Assembly: GCF_001613265.1 (NCBI RefSeq)
Contig: NZ_BDCA01000003.1
Location: 124,001-188,000, forward strand
From: Nocardia vermiculata NBRC 100427
GTDB lineage: Bacteria; Actinomycetota; Actinomycetes; Mycobacteriales; Mycobacteriaceae
Direction of reading: 5' to 3'
DNA length: 64,000 bases
A model generated the notes under the pieces. It saw only the letters and a program-made list of their open reading frames with translations, searched no databases and had not been told where the DNA came from. The translations under genes and the position numbers were made by a program. This document shows, in pieces, positions 19,507 to 28,176 of the stretch (positions within the stretch are counted from its first letter, which is position 1; each line of letters opens with the position of its first letter).

Positions 19507-20400
19507 CTACACCCAGTACGGCACGCGGGAACGGTATTGCTTCAACGCCAGCAGTGCCACGGCCCAGCCGAGCACGGTGATCACACCCACCACGATCCAC
19601 GAACGCAGATAGATCGTGTCACCGAGCAATGGCGCGCGCACGATCTCCAGATAGTGGTAGGTCGGGATGATCTCCACCAGCTTCGCCCGCTCACTCATCT
19701 GACCGCCCTGGTCGTGCAGTGCCTTCGTGGTCCACATGACCGGCGTCAACACGAACAGCATCAGTGTCGTACTGCCCAGGATCGGGGTGATGTCGCGATA
19801 ACGGGTGGAGAAGATGCCGAACACGATGGACACCCAGGCGGCGTTCAGGAACAGCAGTAGGATCGCCGGCAGTGCGAGCAGCACCGAGAAGTCCAGATGC
19901 TTCCAGACGCCGAAGCCGACCAGCATGATCAGGTAGATCACGCTGTTGTGCGCGAAGAACAGTAATTGCCGCCAGACCAGCCGGTATACGTGCACACTCA
20001 GCGCCGAAGGCAGCTGTTTGATCAGGCCCTCGTTGGAAATGAACACATCGGCACCCTCGAGGATGCTGTTGTTGATCACATTCCAGACGATCAGCCCGAT
20101 GGTCACGTACGGCAGATAAGTCCACAGATCCTGGTTCAGGATCGCGGAATACAGCACGCCCATCGCAGCGGCTTGGAGGCCGGTGGCGATCGTGATCCAG
20201 AACGGGCCGATCACCGACCGTCGGTAGCGCTGCTTGATGTCCTGCCAGCCCAGCGACAGCCACAGCTCACGCTGACTGAACCCTTCACGGAGGTCTTGAA
20301 AGGCCCGCGAGAAAGATTGTGGTTTCGACATCAGGGGCACCGTCGCGTCGGCCGGTGTGTGTTCGGCTGTCGCCGAATCGGCGGGGGCAGCTGCTGGCAC
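19507..20400 (-). CDS. wzm: ABC transporter permease Wzm (galactan export)
   Basis: 297-residue ABC-2-type permease with six hydrophobic segments; the Rv3783/RfbD homologue. The cytoplasmic N-terminal amphipathic start is followed by WLSLGWQDIKQRYRRSVIGPFW, the typical coupling region of Wzm proteins, and it ends SRVPYWV. It forms the channel partner of Wzt in the next gene. GTG 20400 is the first in-frame start, 8 bases after a TACAGT -10 box; an internal ATG (MSKPQSF) 23 codons later is a possible alternative that would remove a low-complexity Ala/Pro/Thr leader. First gene of the export operon. Confidence 0.93.
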   Translation of the reverse strand: MPAAAPADSATAEHTPADATVPLMSKPQSFSRAFQDLREGFSQRELWLSLGWQDIKQRYRRSVIGPFWITIATGLQAAAMGVLYSAILNQDLWTYLPYVTIGLIVWNVINNSILEGADVFISNEGLIKQLPSALSVHVYRLVWRQLLFFAHNSVIYLIMLVGFGVWKHLDFSVLLALPAILLLFLNAAWVSIVFGIFSTRYRDITPILGSTTLMLFVLTPVMWTTKALHDQGGQMSERAKLVEIIPTYHYLEIVRAPLLGDTIYLRSWIVVGVITVLGWAVALLALKQYRSRVPYWV

Positions 20401-20517
20401 AGTGCACGACTGTAGCGCAGTGCCGATCCGGACCGGTGGGTACCGGAGGGCAGCACGTGATCGATGGTGTTCAGCAGAGGTTTCCGTGGGTGTTGTGGCG
20501 GGGCTTTCAGAGGTTCC

Positions 20518-21114
20518 TCAAAGGTACTGACCGCCCCCGGTCACCGACCCGCCCTGACCGCCGTCGCGCGGCAGTTGTGCACCCGGCGGCAAGGCGTGCC
20601 GCATCTGCTCGAGCTGGGCCCGCGCGGCCATCTGCTGGGCGAACAGCGCGGTCTGGATGCCGTGGAACAACCCTTCCAGCCAGCCGACCAGCTGGGCCTG
20701 CGCGATCCGCAGCTCGGCGTCCGAGGGCACGGAATCTTCGCTGAACGGCAGTGCCAGGCGTTCCAGCTCGTCCCGCAGATCCGGGGAAAGTCCCTGCTCC
20801 AGCTCGTGCACCGAGGTTTTGTGGATCTCCTTGAGGCGATTACGGCTGGCCTCGTCCAGCGGAGCCGCCCGCACCTCCTCGAGCAACTGCTTGATCATGG
20901 TGCCGATCCGCATCACCTTGGCGGGCTGCTCGACCATGTCGGCCAGCGATTCCTCGCCCCCGGCCTGTGCTTTCTCCGCATCATCGGGGTTGCCCTTGCC
21001 GGTCACCTGCTCGGCGAACGGCGCCTCACCCGCGGCGCCCGCGGGAATTACCAGCGGTCGCCCCTCGGGCCCGATCACCACGATGGAATCCGGTGCTCCG
21101 TCCGATTCAGTCAT
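20518..21114 (-). CDS. bpa: Bacterial proteasome activator Bpa (PafE)
   Basis: 198-residue homologue of Rv3780. Bpa forms a dodecameric ring that docks on the 20S proteasome and opens its gate without ATP. The helical core (about residues 45-170) contains PAKVMRIGTMIKQLLEEVRA, a KTSVHELEQGL loop and AQLVGWLEGLFHGIQ. The protein ends in GQYL, the HbYX-type gate-opening tail, after a Gly/Gln-rich flexible linker. It lies upstream of and in the same direction as wzm-wzt-glfT1, the same neighbourhood as in M. tuberculosis, although the function is unrelated to galactan. Confidence 0.94.
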   Translation of the reverse strand: MTESDGAPDSIVVIGPEGRPLVIPAGAAGEAPFAEQVTGKGNPDDAEKAQAGGEESLADMVEQPAKVMRIGTMIKQLLEEVRAAPLDEASRNRLKEIHKTSVHELEQGLSPDLRDELERLALPFSEDSVPSDAELRIAQAQLVGWLEGLFHGIQTALFAQQMAARAQLEQMRHALPPGAQLPRDGGQGGSVTGGGQYL

Positions 21115-21406
21115 GTCCCCATGATGTCTGCTTCGCGCGCGAAGCGCTAAGTGAACCTCCCCGAGAACTCCCGAGAACGCCTGGAGACCCTCCGACCGAA
21201 CCCCGTGGCCTCCGGTGACGACCGGCGCCGAGACGCCTTGTCCCGAGCGGATATGTGGTCCGAATTCGCACGGAAGTATCCTGTTGTGCGTTCAGTCCGC
21301 CTCGGTGTGGTTCGGTTTTGTGAAAGTCGGTTGCCATGTCGCGTGATTTCGCGTTCGGTCGGCGCACGGTTCCGCCGACTTGCCCGCTGCCCTTAGAGTG
21401 GCGAGC

Positions 21407-22612
21407 ATGACTTACGACGTCGCGAGGGTTCGGGGATTGATACCGTCCCTGGGCGACGGTTGGATTCACTTGGATCCACAAGCGGGAATGCTGGTCCCCG
21501 ATTCGGTATCTCGTGCGGTGTCAACAGGTTTCCGCACCTCGGCGTTTTCGCATACCAATCGCCATGCCGCGGCGCGGCGCAGTGCCGCGATTCTCGATGC
21601 GGCGCGCGAGGCGGTCGCCGATCTCGTCGGCGGTGATCCCGCGGGTGTGGTCCTCGGACCGGATCGCGCGGTCCTGCTGGCGTGGCTGGCGGAATCGCTG
21701 AGCTCCCGGCTCGGCCTGGGCACCGGCATCGTGCTGTCCCGCCTGGACGACGAGGCGAACGTCGCACCCTGGCTGCGGATCGCCAACCGCTACGGCGCCC
21801 ACGTGCGCTGGGCCGAGGTGGAGATCGAGACCTGTGAGATGCCGGCCTGGCAGTTCGAGGAACTGATCGGCCCTACTGCGCGCCTGGTCGCGGTCACCGC
21901 CGCCTCTCCGATCGTCGGCTCCGCGCCCGCGGTGCGGGTAGCCGCCGATCGGGTGCACGAGGTGGGCGGGTTGCTGGTCGCCGACTGTTTCGGCGCCGCG
22001 CCGTATGCGCTGATCGATATCGATGAACTCAATGCCGACGTGATCGCGCTGTCCGCACCGGCGTGGGGCGGCCCGCAGGTCGGCGCGCTGGTCTTCCGGG
22101 ATCCGGCCTTCCTGGACCGCATCCCCTCCATGTCGCTGAATCCGTACGCCAAGGGGGCCGAGCGGCTCGAGGTCGGGGGGCACCAATACGCGCTGCTGGC
22201 CGGAATGACCACCTCCATCGACTATCTCGCCGGCCTGGACGAGCAGGCCACCGGTAACCGCCGTGAGCGTCTGGAAGTGTCGATCACCTCGCTGCAGGAC
22301 TATCACGATCAGCTGTTCGACGGTCTGATGGAGGTGCTCGACGGCATCGACGACCTGACCGTCATCGGCCGCGCCTCCACCCGTATCCCCACCGTGAGCT
22401 TCACCATCGCCGGCATGCAGGCCGAGAAGATCGCCGCACAACTGGCCGACCACCGTATCGGCACCGTGAGTGGTGCGCACGGCGGCAGCCGGTTGCTCGA
22501 TGCGTTGGGCGTGAACGACGAGGGCGGCGCCGTCACCATCGGTTTGGCGCCGTACACCACGAAATTCGAGATCGAACAGCTCGGCCGGGCCCTGAATTCA
22601 CTGGAGAGCTGA
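21407..22612 (+). CDS. Cysteine-desulfurase-like class V aminotransferase-fold protein lacking the PLP lysine (Rv3778c-like)
   Basis: 401-residue protein of the class V aminotransferase fold, the family of Rv3778c. The fold is clear (WIHLDPQAGMLVP at the N terminus, AVTAASPIVG, LLVADCFGAAPY with the PLP-ring aspartate, GIVLSRLDDEANVAPW). In the strand that should carry the PLP-binding lysine, the sequence reads LSAPAWGGPQVGAL: the position expected for lysine is Ala219. The protein may therefore be a non-enzymatic or atypical member. ATG 21407 follows a TAGAGT box by 7 bases. It is divergent from bpa and convergent with the quinone oxidoreductase. Confidence 0.86.
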   Translation: MTYDVARVRGLIPSLGDGWIHLDPQAGMLVPDSVSRAVSTGFRTSAFSHTNRHAAARRSAAILDAAREAVADLVGGDPAGVVLGPDRAVLLAWLAESLSSRLGLGTGIVLSRLDDEANVAPWLRIANRYGAHVRWAEVEIETCEMPAWQFEELIGPTARLVAVTAASPIVGSAPAVRVAADRVHEVGGLLVADCFGAAPYALIDIDELNADVIALSAPAWGGPQVGALVFRDPAFLDRIPSMSLNPYAKGAERLEVGGHQYALLAGMTTSIDYLAGLDEQATGNRRERLEVSITSLQDYHDQLFDGLMEVLDGIDDLTVIGRASTRIPTVSFTIAGMQAEKIAAQLADHRIGTVSGAHGGSRLLDALGVNDEGGAVTIGLAPYTTKFEIEQLGRALNSLES

Positions 22613-22664
22613 CCCGGTAGTACCGGCGGCGCGAGACCGGTACCACCGCAGTGTCGGCGGCAGC

Positions 22665-23654
22665 TCAGACCGTGTCGATGCGCAGCAGAACCTTGCCGAC
22701 GGTATCGGCCGAATCGAGCAGCTGCTGGGCCTGCGCCGCGTCGGTGGCCGGTACCTCGGCATGTACCACCGGCGCCACCAGACCCTCGGCGATCAGCGGC
22801 CACAAGTCCCGGCGCAGCTCGGCGATGATCTCGGCCTTACTGGAACGGCCGGTCGCCGGGCGTTTACGCAGATTGGTCGCATGGATGGTGCCGCGCTTGC
22901 CGAGCAGTTCGGGAAGGACCAGTTCACCTTTCACCCCGCCCTGCATACCGATGATGCACAACTGACCGTCGTCGGCGAGAGCGCGCACATTGCGGCCCAG
23001 ATACGCCGCGCCCATATTGTCGAGAATGATGTCGGCACCGCCGAGCTCACCGACAATCTCCACGAAATCCTGTTCGCGATAATTGATTCCGACACTCGCG
23101 CCCAATTCGAGACAGCGATCGAGTTTGTATTGCGAGCCCGCCGTCACCGCCACGCGGGCGCCCCGGTTCGTCGCGACCTGAATGGCATGGGTGCCGATGC
23201 CGCTACCGCCACCGTGCACGAGCAGCAACTGGCCGGCATGTAATCCCGCCCGCATCACCAGATTCGACCAGACGGTCGCGGCGACCTCGGGAAGTGCTGC
23301 TGCCGCGGCCAGATCCAGCCCCTCGGGTACGGGCAGCACCTGGGTTGCCGCGACCACGACCCGTTGCGCGTAACCACCGCCGGACAGGAGTGCGCAGACG
23401 CGATCACCGGGGCGGAAGTCGTGCACTCCCTCGCCGGTTTCGGCGACCACACCCGAGACCTCCAGGCCCATGATGTCGCTCGCGCCGGGCGGCGGCGGGT
23501 AGAAGCCCTGGCGTTGCAGCAGGTCCGCACGATTGACGCCGGCCGCGACCACGTCGATCGATACCTCACCCGGACCCGGAGGAGGTAGATCCGGCACCTG
23601 TTCCCAGCGGATTACCTCCGGACCACCGAAACCATCCAATGTCACCGCGTACAT
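22665..23654 (-). CDS. Zinc-free quinone oxidoreductase (MDR family, Rv3777-like)
   Basis: 329-residue NADPH:quinone oxidoreductase of the medium-chain dehydrogenase family (328 in Rv3777). The N-terminal GroES-like part has GVNRADLLQRQGFYPPPPG and lacks zinc ligands; the cofactor motif is VHGGGSGIGTHAIQ, and DIILDNMGAAYLG follows. It would reduce quinones or enoyl compounds; the substrate is unknown. Start ATG 23654 lies 6 bases after TACAGT on the minus strand, consistent with a leaderless message. Only 44 bases separate it from the divergent MarR gene, which may regulate it. Confidence 0.92.
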   Translation of the reverse strand: MYAVTLDGFGGPEVIRWEQVPDLPPPGPGEVSIDVVAAGVNRADLLQRQGFYPPPPGASDIMGLEVSGVVAETGEGVHDFRPGDRVCALLSGGGYAQRVVVAATQVLPVPEGLDLAAAAALPEVAATVWSNLVMRAGLHAGQLLLVHGGGSGIGTHAIQVATNRGARVAVTAGSQYKLDRCLELGASVGINYREQDFVEIVGELGGADIILDNMGAAYLGRNVRALADDGQLCIIGMQGGVKGELVLPELLGKRGTIHATNLRKRPATGRSSKAEIIAELRRDLWPLIAEGLVAPVVHAEVPATDAAQAQQLLDSADTVGKVLLRIDTV

Positions 23655-23698
23655 ATCTCGACTGTAGGTGCTCCTCAGCGCCGCAATAGAATGACGCC

Positions 23699-24208
23699 AT
23701 GGCGTACGAACCGAACGGTCACCCGGCACCGCAGCCGCAGTGGCCGGCCTCGGCGCAGCCGCCGTGGCTCGGCTCGCAGGAGCAGCGCGCCTGGCGTGCC
23801 TTCATGGACGGGCATCAGCGTCTGATGGTGGAGCTCAATCGCCAGCTCGAGGCCGACGCCGATCTGAGCCTCTCGGAGTACCGCATCCTGGTGATGCTGT
23901 CCGAGGCGACCGCCGGTTCGCTGCGGATGAGCGATCTCGCCGACGGAGTGCTGTCCTCCCGCAGCCGCCTCACCCATCAGATCCGCCGCATGGAGGATCA
24001 GGGCATGGTCCGCCGCACCAGCTGCGAAGAGGACGGCCGCGGCGTGCGCGCCCACGTCACCGACGAGGGGATGCGCCGCCTGCGCGCCGCCGCCCCCGGA
24101 CATGCCGCCGCCGTGCGCCGATATTTCCTGGATCTGGTGAGCCCCCAGGAGCTGGCGGCGATCGGAGACGCCTTCGACCGGGTGAACACCAAGAGCGACG
24201 GGCAGTGA
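23699..24208 (+). CDS. MarR-family transcriptional regulator
   Basis: 169-residue winged-helix regulator. A Pro/Gln-rich N-terminal 25 residues precede the dimerisation helix; the DNA-binding part covers about residues 60-130 with LSEYRILVMLSEA, the recognition helix SSRSRLTHQIRRMEDQGMV and the wing EEDGRGVRAHVTDEG. ATG 23699 lies 6 bases after TAGAAT. Its leader and that of the divergent quinone oxidoreductase occupy the same 44 bases, so binding there would control both. The inducer is not apparent; no redox cysteine pair of OhrR type is obvious (one Cys in TSCEED). Confidence 0.92.
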   Translation: MAYEPNGHPAPQPQWPASAQPPWLGSQEQRAWRAFMDGHQRLMVELNRQLEADADLSLSEYRILVMLSEATAGSLRMSDLADGVLSSRSRLTHQIRRMEDQGMVRRTSCEEDGRGVRAHVTDEGMRRLRAAAPGHAAAVRRYFLDLVSPQELAAIGDAFDRVNTKSDGQ

Positions 24209-24306
24209 GGCGGAGGCGTCCGACGGTCGATTCCTGCGGTGGACGGTCGGCACCACCGTGCATGATGGCCGGGATCGCGGGACCACACCGACGCGTCGTG
24301 TGCCGC

Positions 24307-25191
24307 TCAACTGTGCACGTCGGTCACATGCTCCAGGATGACGCTGCGGGCAGCCTTCCACGCCGGTGAGTCGATATCGCCGAAATCGGCATGGCCCACT
24401 CCCTCGAGCATCCGCAGTCGGGCCGGATCACCGGCCGCCCGAGCCCTATTCACGTACTCGCGGGATTGGTCCGGGTCGACTACGGTATCCGCGGAGCCGT
24501 GCACCGCGGTGACGGGAATCCCGACCGGCAGATGTTCGATCGGCGAGGCGACGGCATACCGCTCCGGTTGATCGCCCGGCATCCCGCCGAGCAGATTCCG
24601 TACGAACCGGTCGTGTCCGTTCTCGACCGCCATCGATAGATCGAAGACCCCCGCCATGATGGTCGCGCTGCGCGCCCGCACCTCCGGCTCCGCACCAGGG
24701 GCATCCGGTCCGAGAGTGTGCCGCCCGGCTATCCAGGCAGCCAGATGCCCGCCGGCCGAATGCCCGGCCAGATGCACCCGTTCCAGATCGAGTCGCCCAT
24801 CCGCGGCCTGCTGCACCTCCGCCGCCAGCGATTCGGTGGCGTCATCGGCGTCGGCGAGGGTGATCGGCCACCCGCCCGCGCCACCCACGCGGCGGTACTC
24901 GATATTCCACACCGCGATGTCCTCGGCTACCAGCGACTCCGCCAAGGGCTCGAAATACGACAGATCGTGCTGCTCGGCCCATCCACCGCCGTGCACCAGC
25001 ACCACCACCGGGTACGGGCCTTCCCCCTCGGGCACATGCAGGATGCCGTAGTTGTCCGGATCGGCGCCGTAGGAGACGCGCATGGTCTGCGCGGCGGTAT
25101 TAACGGGTGGTTCAGCGGTATCACTGCCACACCCGACCGCGGCAGCAGCCACCGCCGCGGTGATCGCGAACCGAACCACCACTGCCGACAT
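24307..25191 (-). CDS. Exported alpha/beta-hydrolase (esterase) lipoprotein
   Basis: 294-residue secreted hydrolase. The N terminus is a short signal peptide ending in AVGC, a lipobox-like site that would lipidate Cys21. The hydrolase domain has the oxyanion motif VLVHGGGWAEQH, nucleophile serine in LAGHSAGGHLAAW, a likely aspartate in GSADTVVDP and the histidine in GVGHADFGD. This is the BD-FAE/carboxylesterase type, acting outside the membrane on ester substrates. ATG 25191 was chosen for the signal peptide; an in-frame GTG three codons upstream is possible. It faces the MarR gene convergently. Confidence 0.88.
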   Translation of the reverse strand: MSAVVVRFAITAAVAAAAVGCGSDTAEPPVNTAAQTMRVSYGADPDNYGILHVPEGEGPYPVVVLVHGGGWAEQHDLSYFEPLAESLVAEDIAVWNIEYRRVGGAGGWPITLADADDATESLAAEVQQAADGRLDLERVHLAGHSAGGHLAAWIAGRHTLGPDAPGAEPEVRARSATIMAGVFDLSMAVENGHDRFVRNLLGGMPGDQPERYAVASPIEHLPVGIPVTAVHGSADTVVDPDQSREYVNRARAAGDPARLRMLEGVGHADFGDIDSPAWKAARSVILEHVTDVHS

Positions 25192-25400
25192 TCCGCGCAC
25201 CGATCCCACCTCACTGTGGTTTCCCGCCGGGCTCCCCAGACACCCGGAACGATGGGGTTTACGCAGGTCAGCGTAGGGGGTCGGTGGCGTGTAGCTCCGG
25301 CGACGCGCGGGTGGACGACATCGGCGGCCCACGGTCGCACCCGTGTGGTGGCGCTGTCACCACGACCGGGGAAACCGTGCACCCGAATTAGCATCACGAC

Positions 25401-25766
25401 ATGCGGAAAGAACGCCGCCGTCGCGTACTCACGGTGGGTGACCAGCAGTACCTGTGGAAGACCTACCACCAGCACAAGGACGGCTGCGAGGAAATCCTGC
25501 GGTTACGGCCCCTCGGATCGGTCGCAGGCCTCACCCTGGTCTTCCGACCCGACGGACAGCGCTGCGTCTCCGACGGCTGGCCGTCCGTGTCCGGTGATAT
25601 CTGGGTCGGCGACCGTGCGATGAATCTGAATATGCCCGGCGTGGCGCGAGCATTCATCGACGCGGCCGTCGAGGTGGGCTGGATAGCGCAGGCGCGCACC
25701 ACCGGCCGCCGCAACGGGTGGGACCTGTTCGACGCGGTGTACGGCCGGCAGGTCGAACCACGGTAA
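25401..25766 (+). CDS. Conserved hypothetical protein
   Basis: 121-residue soluble protein, not recognised. It begins with a basic stretch (RKERRRR), then QQYLWKTYHQHKDGCEEILRL, a beta-rich middle (SVAGLTLVFRPDGQRC) and NMPGVARAFIDAAVEVGW near the end. The start is supported by TAGCAT 6 bases before ATG, the local leaderless pattern. It stands alone next to the PP2C/HTH module, convergent with it. The codon use looks like the host genome. Confidence 0.7.
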   Translation: MRKERRRRVLTVGDQQYLWKTYHQHKDGCEEILRLRPLGSVAGLTLVFRPDGQRCVSDGWPSVSGDIWVGDRAMNLNMPGVARAFIDAAVEVGWIAQARTTGRRNGWDLFDAVYGRQVEPR

Positions 25767-25800
25767 GCGCGCCGAGAACGGTCAGGTTCCCGGGTAGCCG

Positions 25801-26595
25801 TCAAGGTGTAACGACCACCAAGCTCTTGTCGTCGTGACGCTTGGCGCGAGGAGCAACACGGCCGTCCGGATCGGCTTCTGCTTCCCAGCGATGACATTCC
25901 GTGAGCAGCCCGTTCAGGTCGTCGATGTCGCTGCGTGCGATCCGATCCCATGAGAAGCCGACAGCGCCAATACGTTCGGAAGCCCCATCGGTGGCGAGCA
26001 CGGACCACGAAACATCCGCCGCGGAATGGATCGACGTAATCGCGTGCTCGGCCGCAACCGGATCTGCCTCGGCGATCCAGTAGCCGTTCGCCCGGTTTCG
26101 ATACCGCTGCTGGTTGTCCTGAAGCGATCGCAAAATATCCCGATGGGTGTCGTCGTAGCCGCTACCACCACTCAAACGCCTTCGGTACCGGTGGGTTTCG
26201 GGCAGATCCAGCTCGGCCAGCCGATTGTCGGTAGCGACCATGCAGGAACCACGCACGTCGCCGACGACGATGGTCGAGTCACCGAGTAGCAGAGTCTCGA
26301 GCACGGTCCCGCGATGCCGGAGAATCGCGACCGTGCTGGACGGGCTGTGACCGGGTAGTAGATCGAGCTGGTCGGCAGTCGCCGATATCGAGTCCGCCAG
26401 GATTCTGCGTAGTTCCCCTGTTGTGTCACAGAGCCTTTCTCGAAGTTCGTTGCTCAAGGTGTCGACGTAGACGCCGACGTCGGGCACGCCCGGGACGAAC
26501 GAGGTCGCTCCATCGAGAACGGCCACGTAATCGTCATCGGCGATCACCCTGTCCGCAGCCGAGAATTCCTGCAGTTGAGCGACTCGGAGTTTCAC
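25801..26595 (-). CDS. PP2C-like serine/threonine phosphatase domain protein
   Basis: 264-residue protein of PPM/PP2C fold. Metal-binding and core motifs: YVAVLDGATS near residue 25, LLGDSTIVV, VLATDGASERIG and the C-terminal RHDDKSLVVV, giving the spaced aspartates of a metal-dependent phosphatase. The start GTG 26595 overlaps the stop of the upstream HTH gene (GTGA), so the two products are probably made together. The substrate is unknown; a phosphorylated partner or the HTH protein are candidates. It is part of the segment that looks less GC-rich than its surroundings. Confidence 0.82.
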   Translation of the reverse strand: MKLRVAQLQEFSAADRVIADDDYVAVLDGATSFVPGVPDVGVYVDTLSNELRERLCDTTGELRRILADSISATADQLDLLPGHSPSSTVAILRHRGTVLETLLLGDSTIVVGDVRGSCMVATDNRLAELDLPETHRYRRRLSGGSGYDDTHRDILRSLQDNQQRYRNRANGYWIAEADPVAAEHAITSIHSAADVSWSVLATDGASERIGAVGFSWDRIARSDIDDLNGLLTECHRWEAEADPDGRVAPRAKRHDDKSLVVVTP

Positions 26596-27425
26596 GTGTT
26601 CTCGGTGTACGGACCGACGAGTAGGCGACTGTTGGTCACGGTGAAGTCTTCGTCGAAGTCGCATTCGACGACTCCGTCGATCAGCGCGCTGGTCGGTTCG
26701 AAAACTTGATCGAGGTTGTCTTGCAACCACCGCGCGGTTCCGAGGGAGCCCACACTCGTGATGCCGGCAATGTGGACGATGATGCGCTCACCATCTGTCC
26801 TCCTGCTGAAATACCCGATATCAGTCCGCGAGGAGTTGTCGTCCTGGTAAGGGGACCGGTGCTGTTCATCGGTCCGGGAGTCGACGATCGACCACCCATC
26901 GTCGTCGTGATCGAAACCCAAGAATGGATCTGCCTCGAGGAGATTCTGCGCCACCGGTGCTGATTTCGGTCCGCAGATGATGACGCAGTCCCCTTCCGGC
27001 GGCCTGGTCTGGTCCGGGTCGATCGGAAAGTTCGTCATGGCCAGGGACAGTTGCGTGAGCGTCTCTTCGACCGTGGATCGTGCCGCTTCGTCGGTGGCAT
27101 CGAAGAACGGACGCTCCCGACCGTCTTCGCGCCCGAACCGTCGTGGAATCCCGACAGCGACCGGGCCGACGCCGAAGAAGGCTCGTTCTCGTCTGGGGGC
27201 GGACGATCGTATTTGGCTGATGCGTCCCTTCGTGACCCCGAGTTTCTCGGCGATCTCGGTATAGCTCAATCCACTCAGGTGAGCTTCCTCGATGGATGCC
27301 TTGCGCAGTCTCGCCAGTTCGATGGCACGTTGCTGGTATTCGACCATGAGCTCGGCCGCTCGAAGTCCGCGTTGGATCGGGTCCGGGTTCTTACGGACCT
27401 CTTCGAACTCGTCGGCGGTAGCCAT
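26592..27425 (-). CDS. Sigma-70-region-4-like HTH protein with C-terminal sensor domain
   Basis: 277-residue protein. Residues about 40-70 form a helix-turn-helix (YTEIAEKLGVTKGRISQIRSS). After a linker, the C-terminal 150 residues form an alpha/beta domain beginning DCVIICGPKSAPVAQNLL, then GWSIVDSRTDEQHRSPY, DIGYFSRRTDGERIIVHIAGI and GTARWLQDNL. Similar arrangements occur in actinobacteria as HTH proteins of unknown ligand; I recognise the shape but not a named family. It is the first gene of a two-gene unit with the phosphatase. ATG 27425 lies 7 bases after a TAAACT -10, which overlaps a candidate operator. Probably autoregulatory. Confidence 0.78.
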   Translation of the reverse strand: MATADEFEEVRKNPDPIQRGLRAAELMVEYQQRAIELARLRKASIEEAHLSGLSYTEIAEKLGVTKGRISQIRSSAPRRERAFFGVGPVAVGIPRRFGREDGRERPFFDATDEAARSTVEETLTQLSLAMTNFPIDPDQTRPPEGDCVIICGPKSAPVAQNLLEADPFLGFDHDDDGWSIVDSRTDEQHRSPYQDDNSSRTDIGYFSRRTDGERIIVHIAGITSVGSLGTARWLQDNLDQVFEPTSALIDGVVECDFDEDFTVTNSRLLVGPYTENT

Positions 27426-27433
27426 GGGCCCGA

Positions 27434-27535
27434 GTTTAGAGGGCCTTGACCGTCTGAGTGTGTGGGCGTACTGTTTGGTTTATCCCCCCTAAACATTGAT
27501 ATCGGCCCTTTAGTGGCGGTTTAGGGGCTATAAAC
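27434..27535. promoter_or_regulatory. Divergent promoter with repeated GTTTAGGGG operator motifs
   Basis: GTTTAGAGGG (27434-27443) overlaps the -10 of the HTH gene. CCCCTAAAC (27486-27494) and GTTTAGGGG (27519-27527) are exact inverted copies 24 bases apart. A related CTAAAGGGC lies on the minus strand at 27505-27513. TATAAA (27530-27535) is a plausible -10 for the plus-strand genes. The arrangement looks like a multi-site operator for the HTH protein. Confidence 0.55.
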
Positions 27536-27606
27536 GAGGCGATCGTAACGAGGGGTGTTCTGTTCAATTCGCCGATGCGTTCGGCAGGAGAAGGGGGTTC
27601 AGTGCA

Positions 27607-27720
27607 ATGAACAGCAATGATTGGCTTCTGCTGCTGCTCGCCACGGGGCTACTGATGCTGACGTTCGCTTTGGTGCGACTCCCGCTGCGGGGCGAAAAGC
27701 GTGAGGACGACGGCCGATGA
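27607..27720 (+). CDS. 37-residue membrane miniprotein
   Basis: Short protein (MNSNDWLLLLL then a leucine-rich span, ending in basic/acidic RGEKREDDGR) that looks like one transmembrane helix with a cytoplasmic charged tail. A strong ribosome site AGAAGGGGG lies about 10 bases before the ATG. Its stop overlaps the start of the next gene (ATGA), typical of translational coupling. No known family recognised. It is the first gene downstream of the operator region. Confidence 0.6.
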   Translation: MNSNDWLLLLLATGLLMLTFALVRLPLRGEKREDDGR

Positions 27721-28037
27721 CTGACGTCCGGCCGATCGCCATGGGATGGGTGCATCCGGAAACAGACGCGCCGGATTGGGAAGTTGCGCAGGTGCGTCGG
27801 CTGGCCCGCCGGCTCGGCTACCGCTTGCTGTGGCCCGCGGAGACCAGCCACATACCGCTCGCCGACCAGGTCCGTGAGTGGCATGCGGACGCACTGCTGC
27901 TGCCGTCGACCGAACATGTCGACATACTCACGCTGCACGCGGTGATGATGATCGCCGACGTCGAGACAACCCAGCCGCGAATGAGTTTCGCCAGATGGGC
28001 CGTGCGGCCCGAGATCGACAGGCGCGGCAGCAGATAA
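27717..28037 (+). CDS. Conserved hypothetical protein, possibly resolvase-fold-like
   Basis: 106-residue protein. It resembles small actinobacterial proteins of unknown role with the pattern VRRLARRLGYRL, then ADALLLPSTEHVD and VETTQPRMSFARWA. The alternation of strand and helix recalls the N-terminal fold of serine resolvases, but the catalytic serine and arginine set is absent, so no recombinase activity is claimed. ATG overlaps the stop of the miniprotein gene. It belongs to the small-gene string divergent from the HTH/phosphatase pair. Confidence 0.65.
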   Translation: MTDVRPIAMGWVHPETDAPDWEVAQVRRLARRLGYRLLWPAETSHIPLADQVREWHADALLLPSTEHVDILTLHAVMMIADVETTQPRMSFARWAVRPEIDRRGSR

Positions 28038-28176
28038 ATCCACTCCACGACAACAGAAATCGTCACCGAACCGCAGTCCTCGTTCGGTGCCCTCATCCAG
28101 CGCGTATGGCGCCCACTCGGTTGTTTCGATCCGTGCAACGATAAAAATCGACCGGACATCGAGAAGGGGTCAGCGC

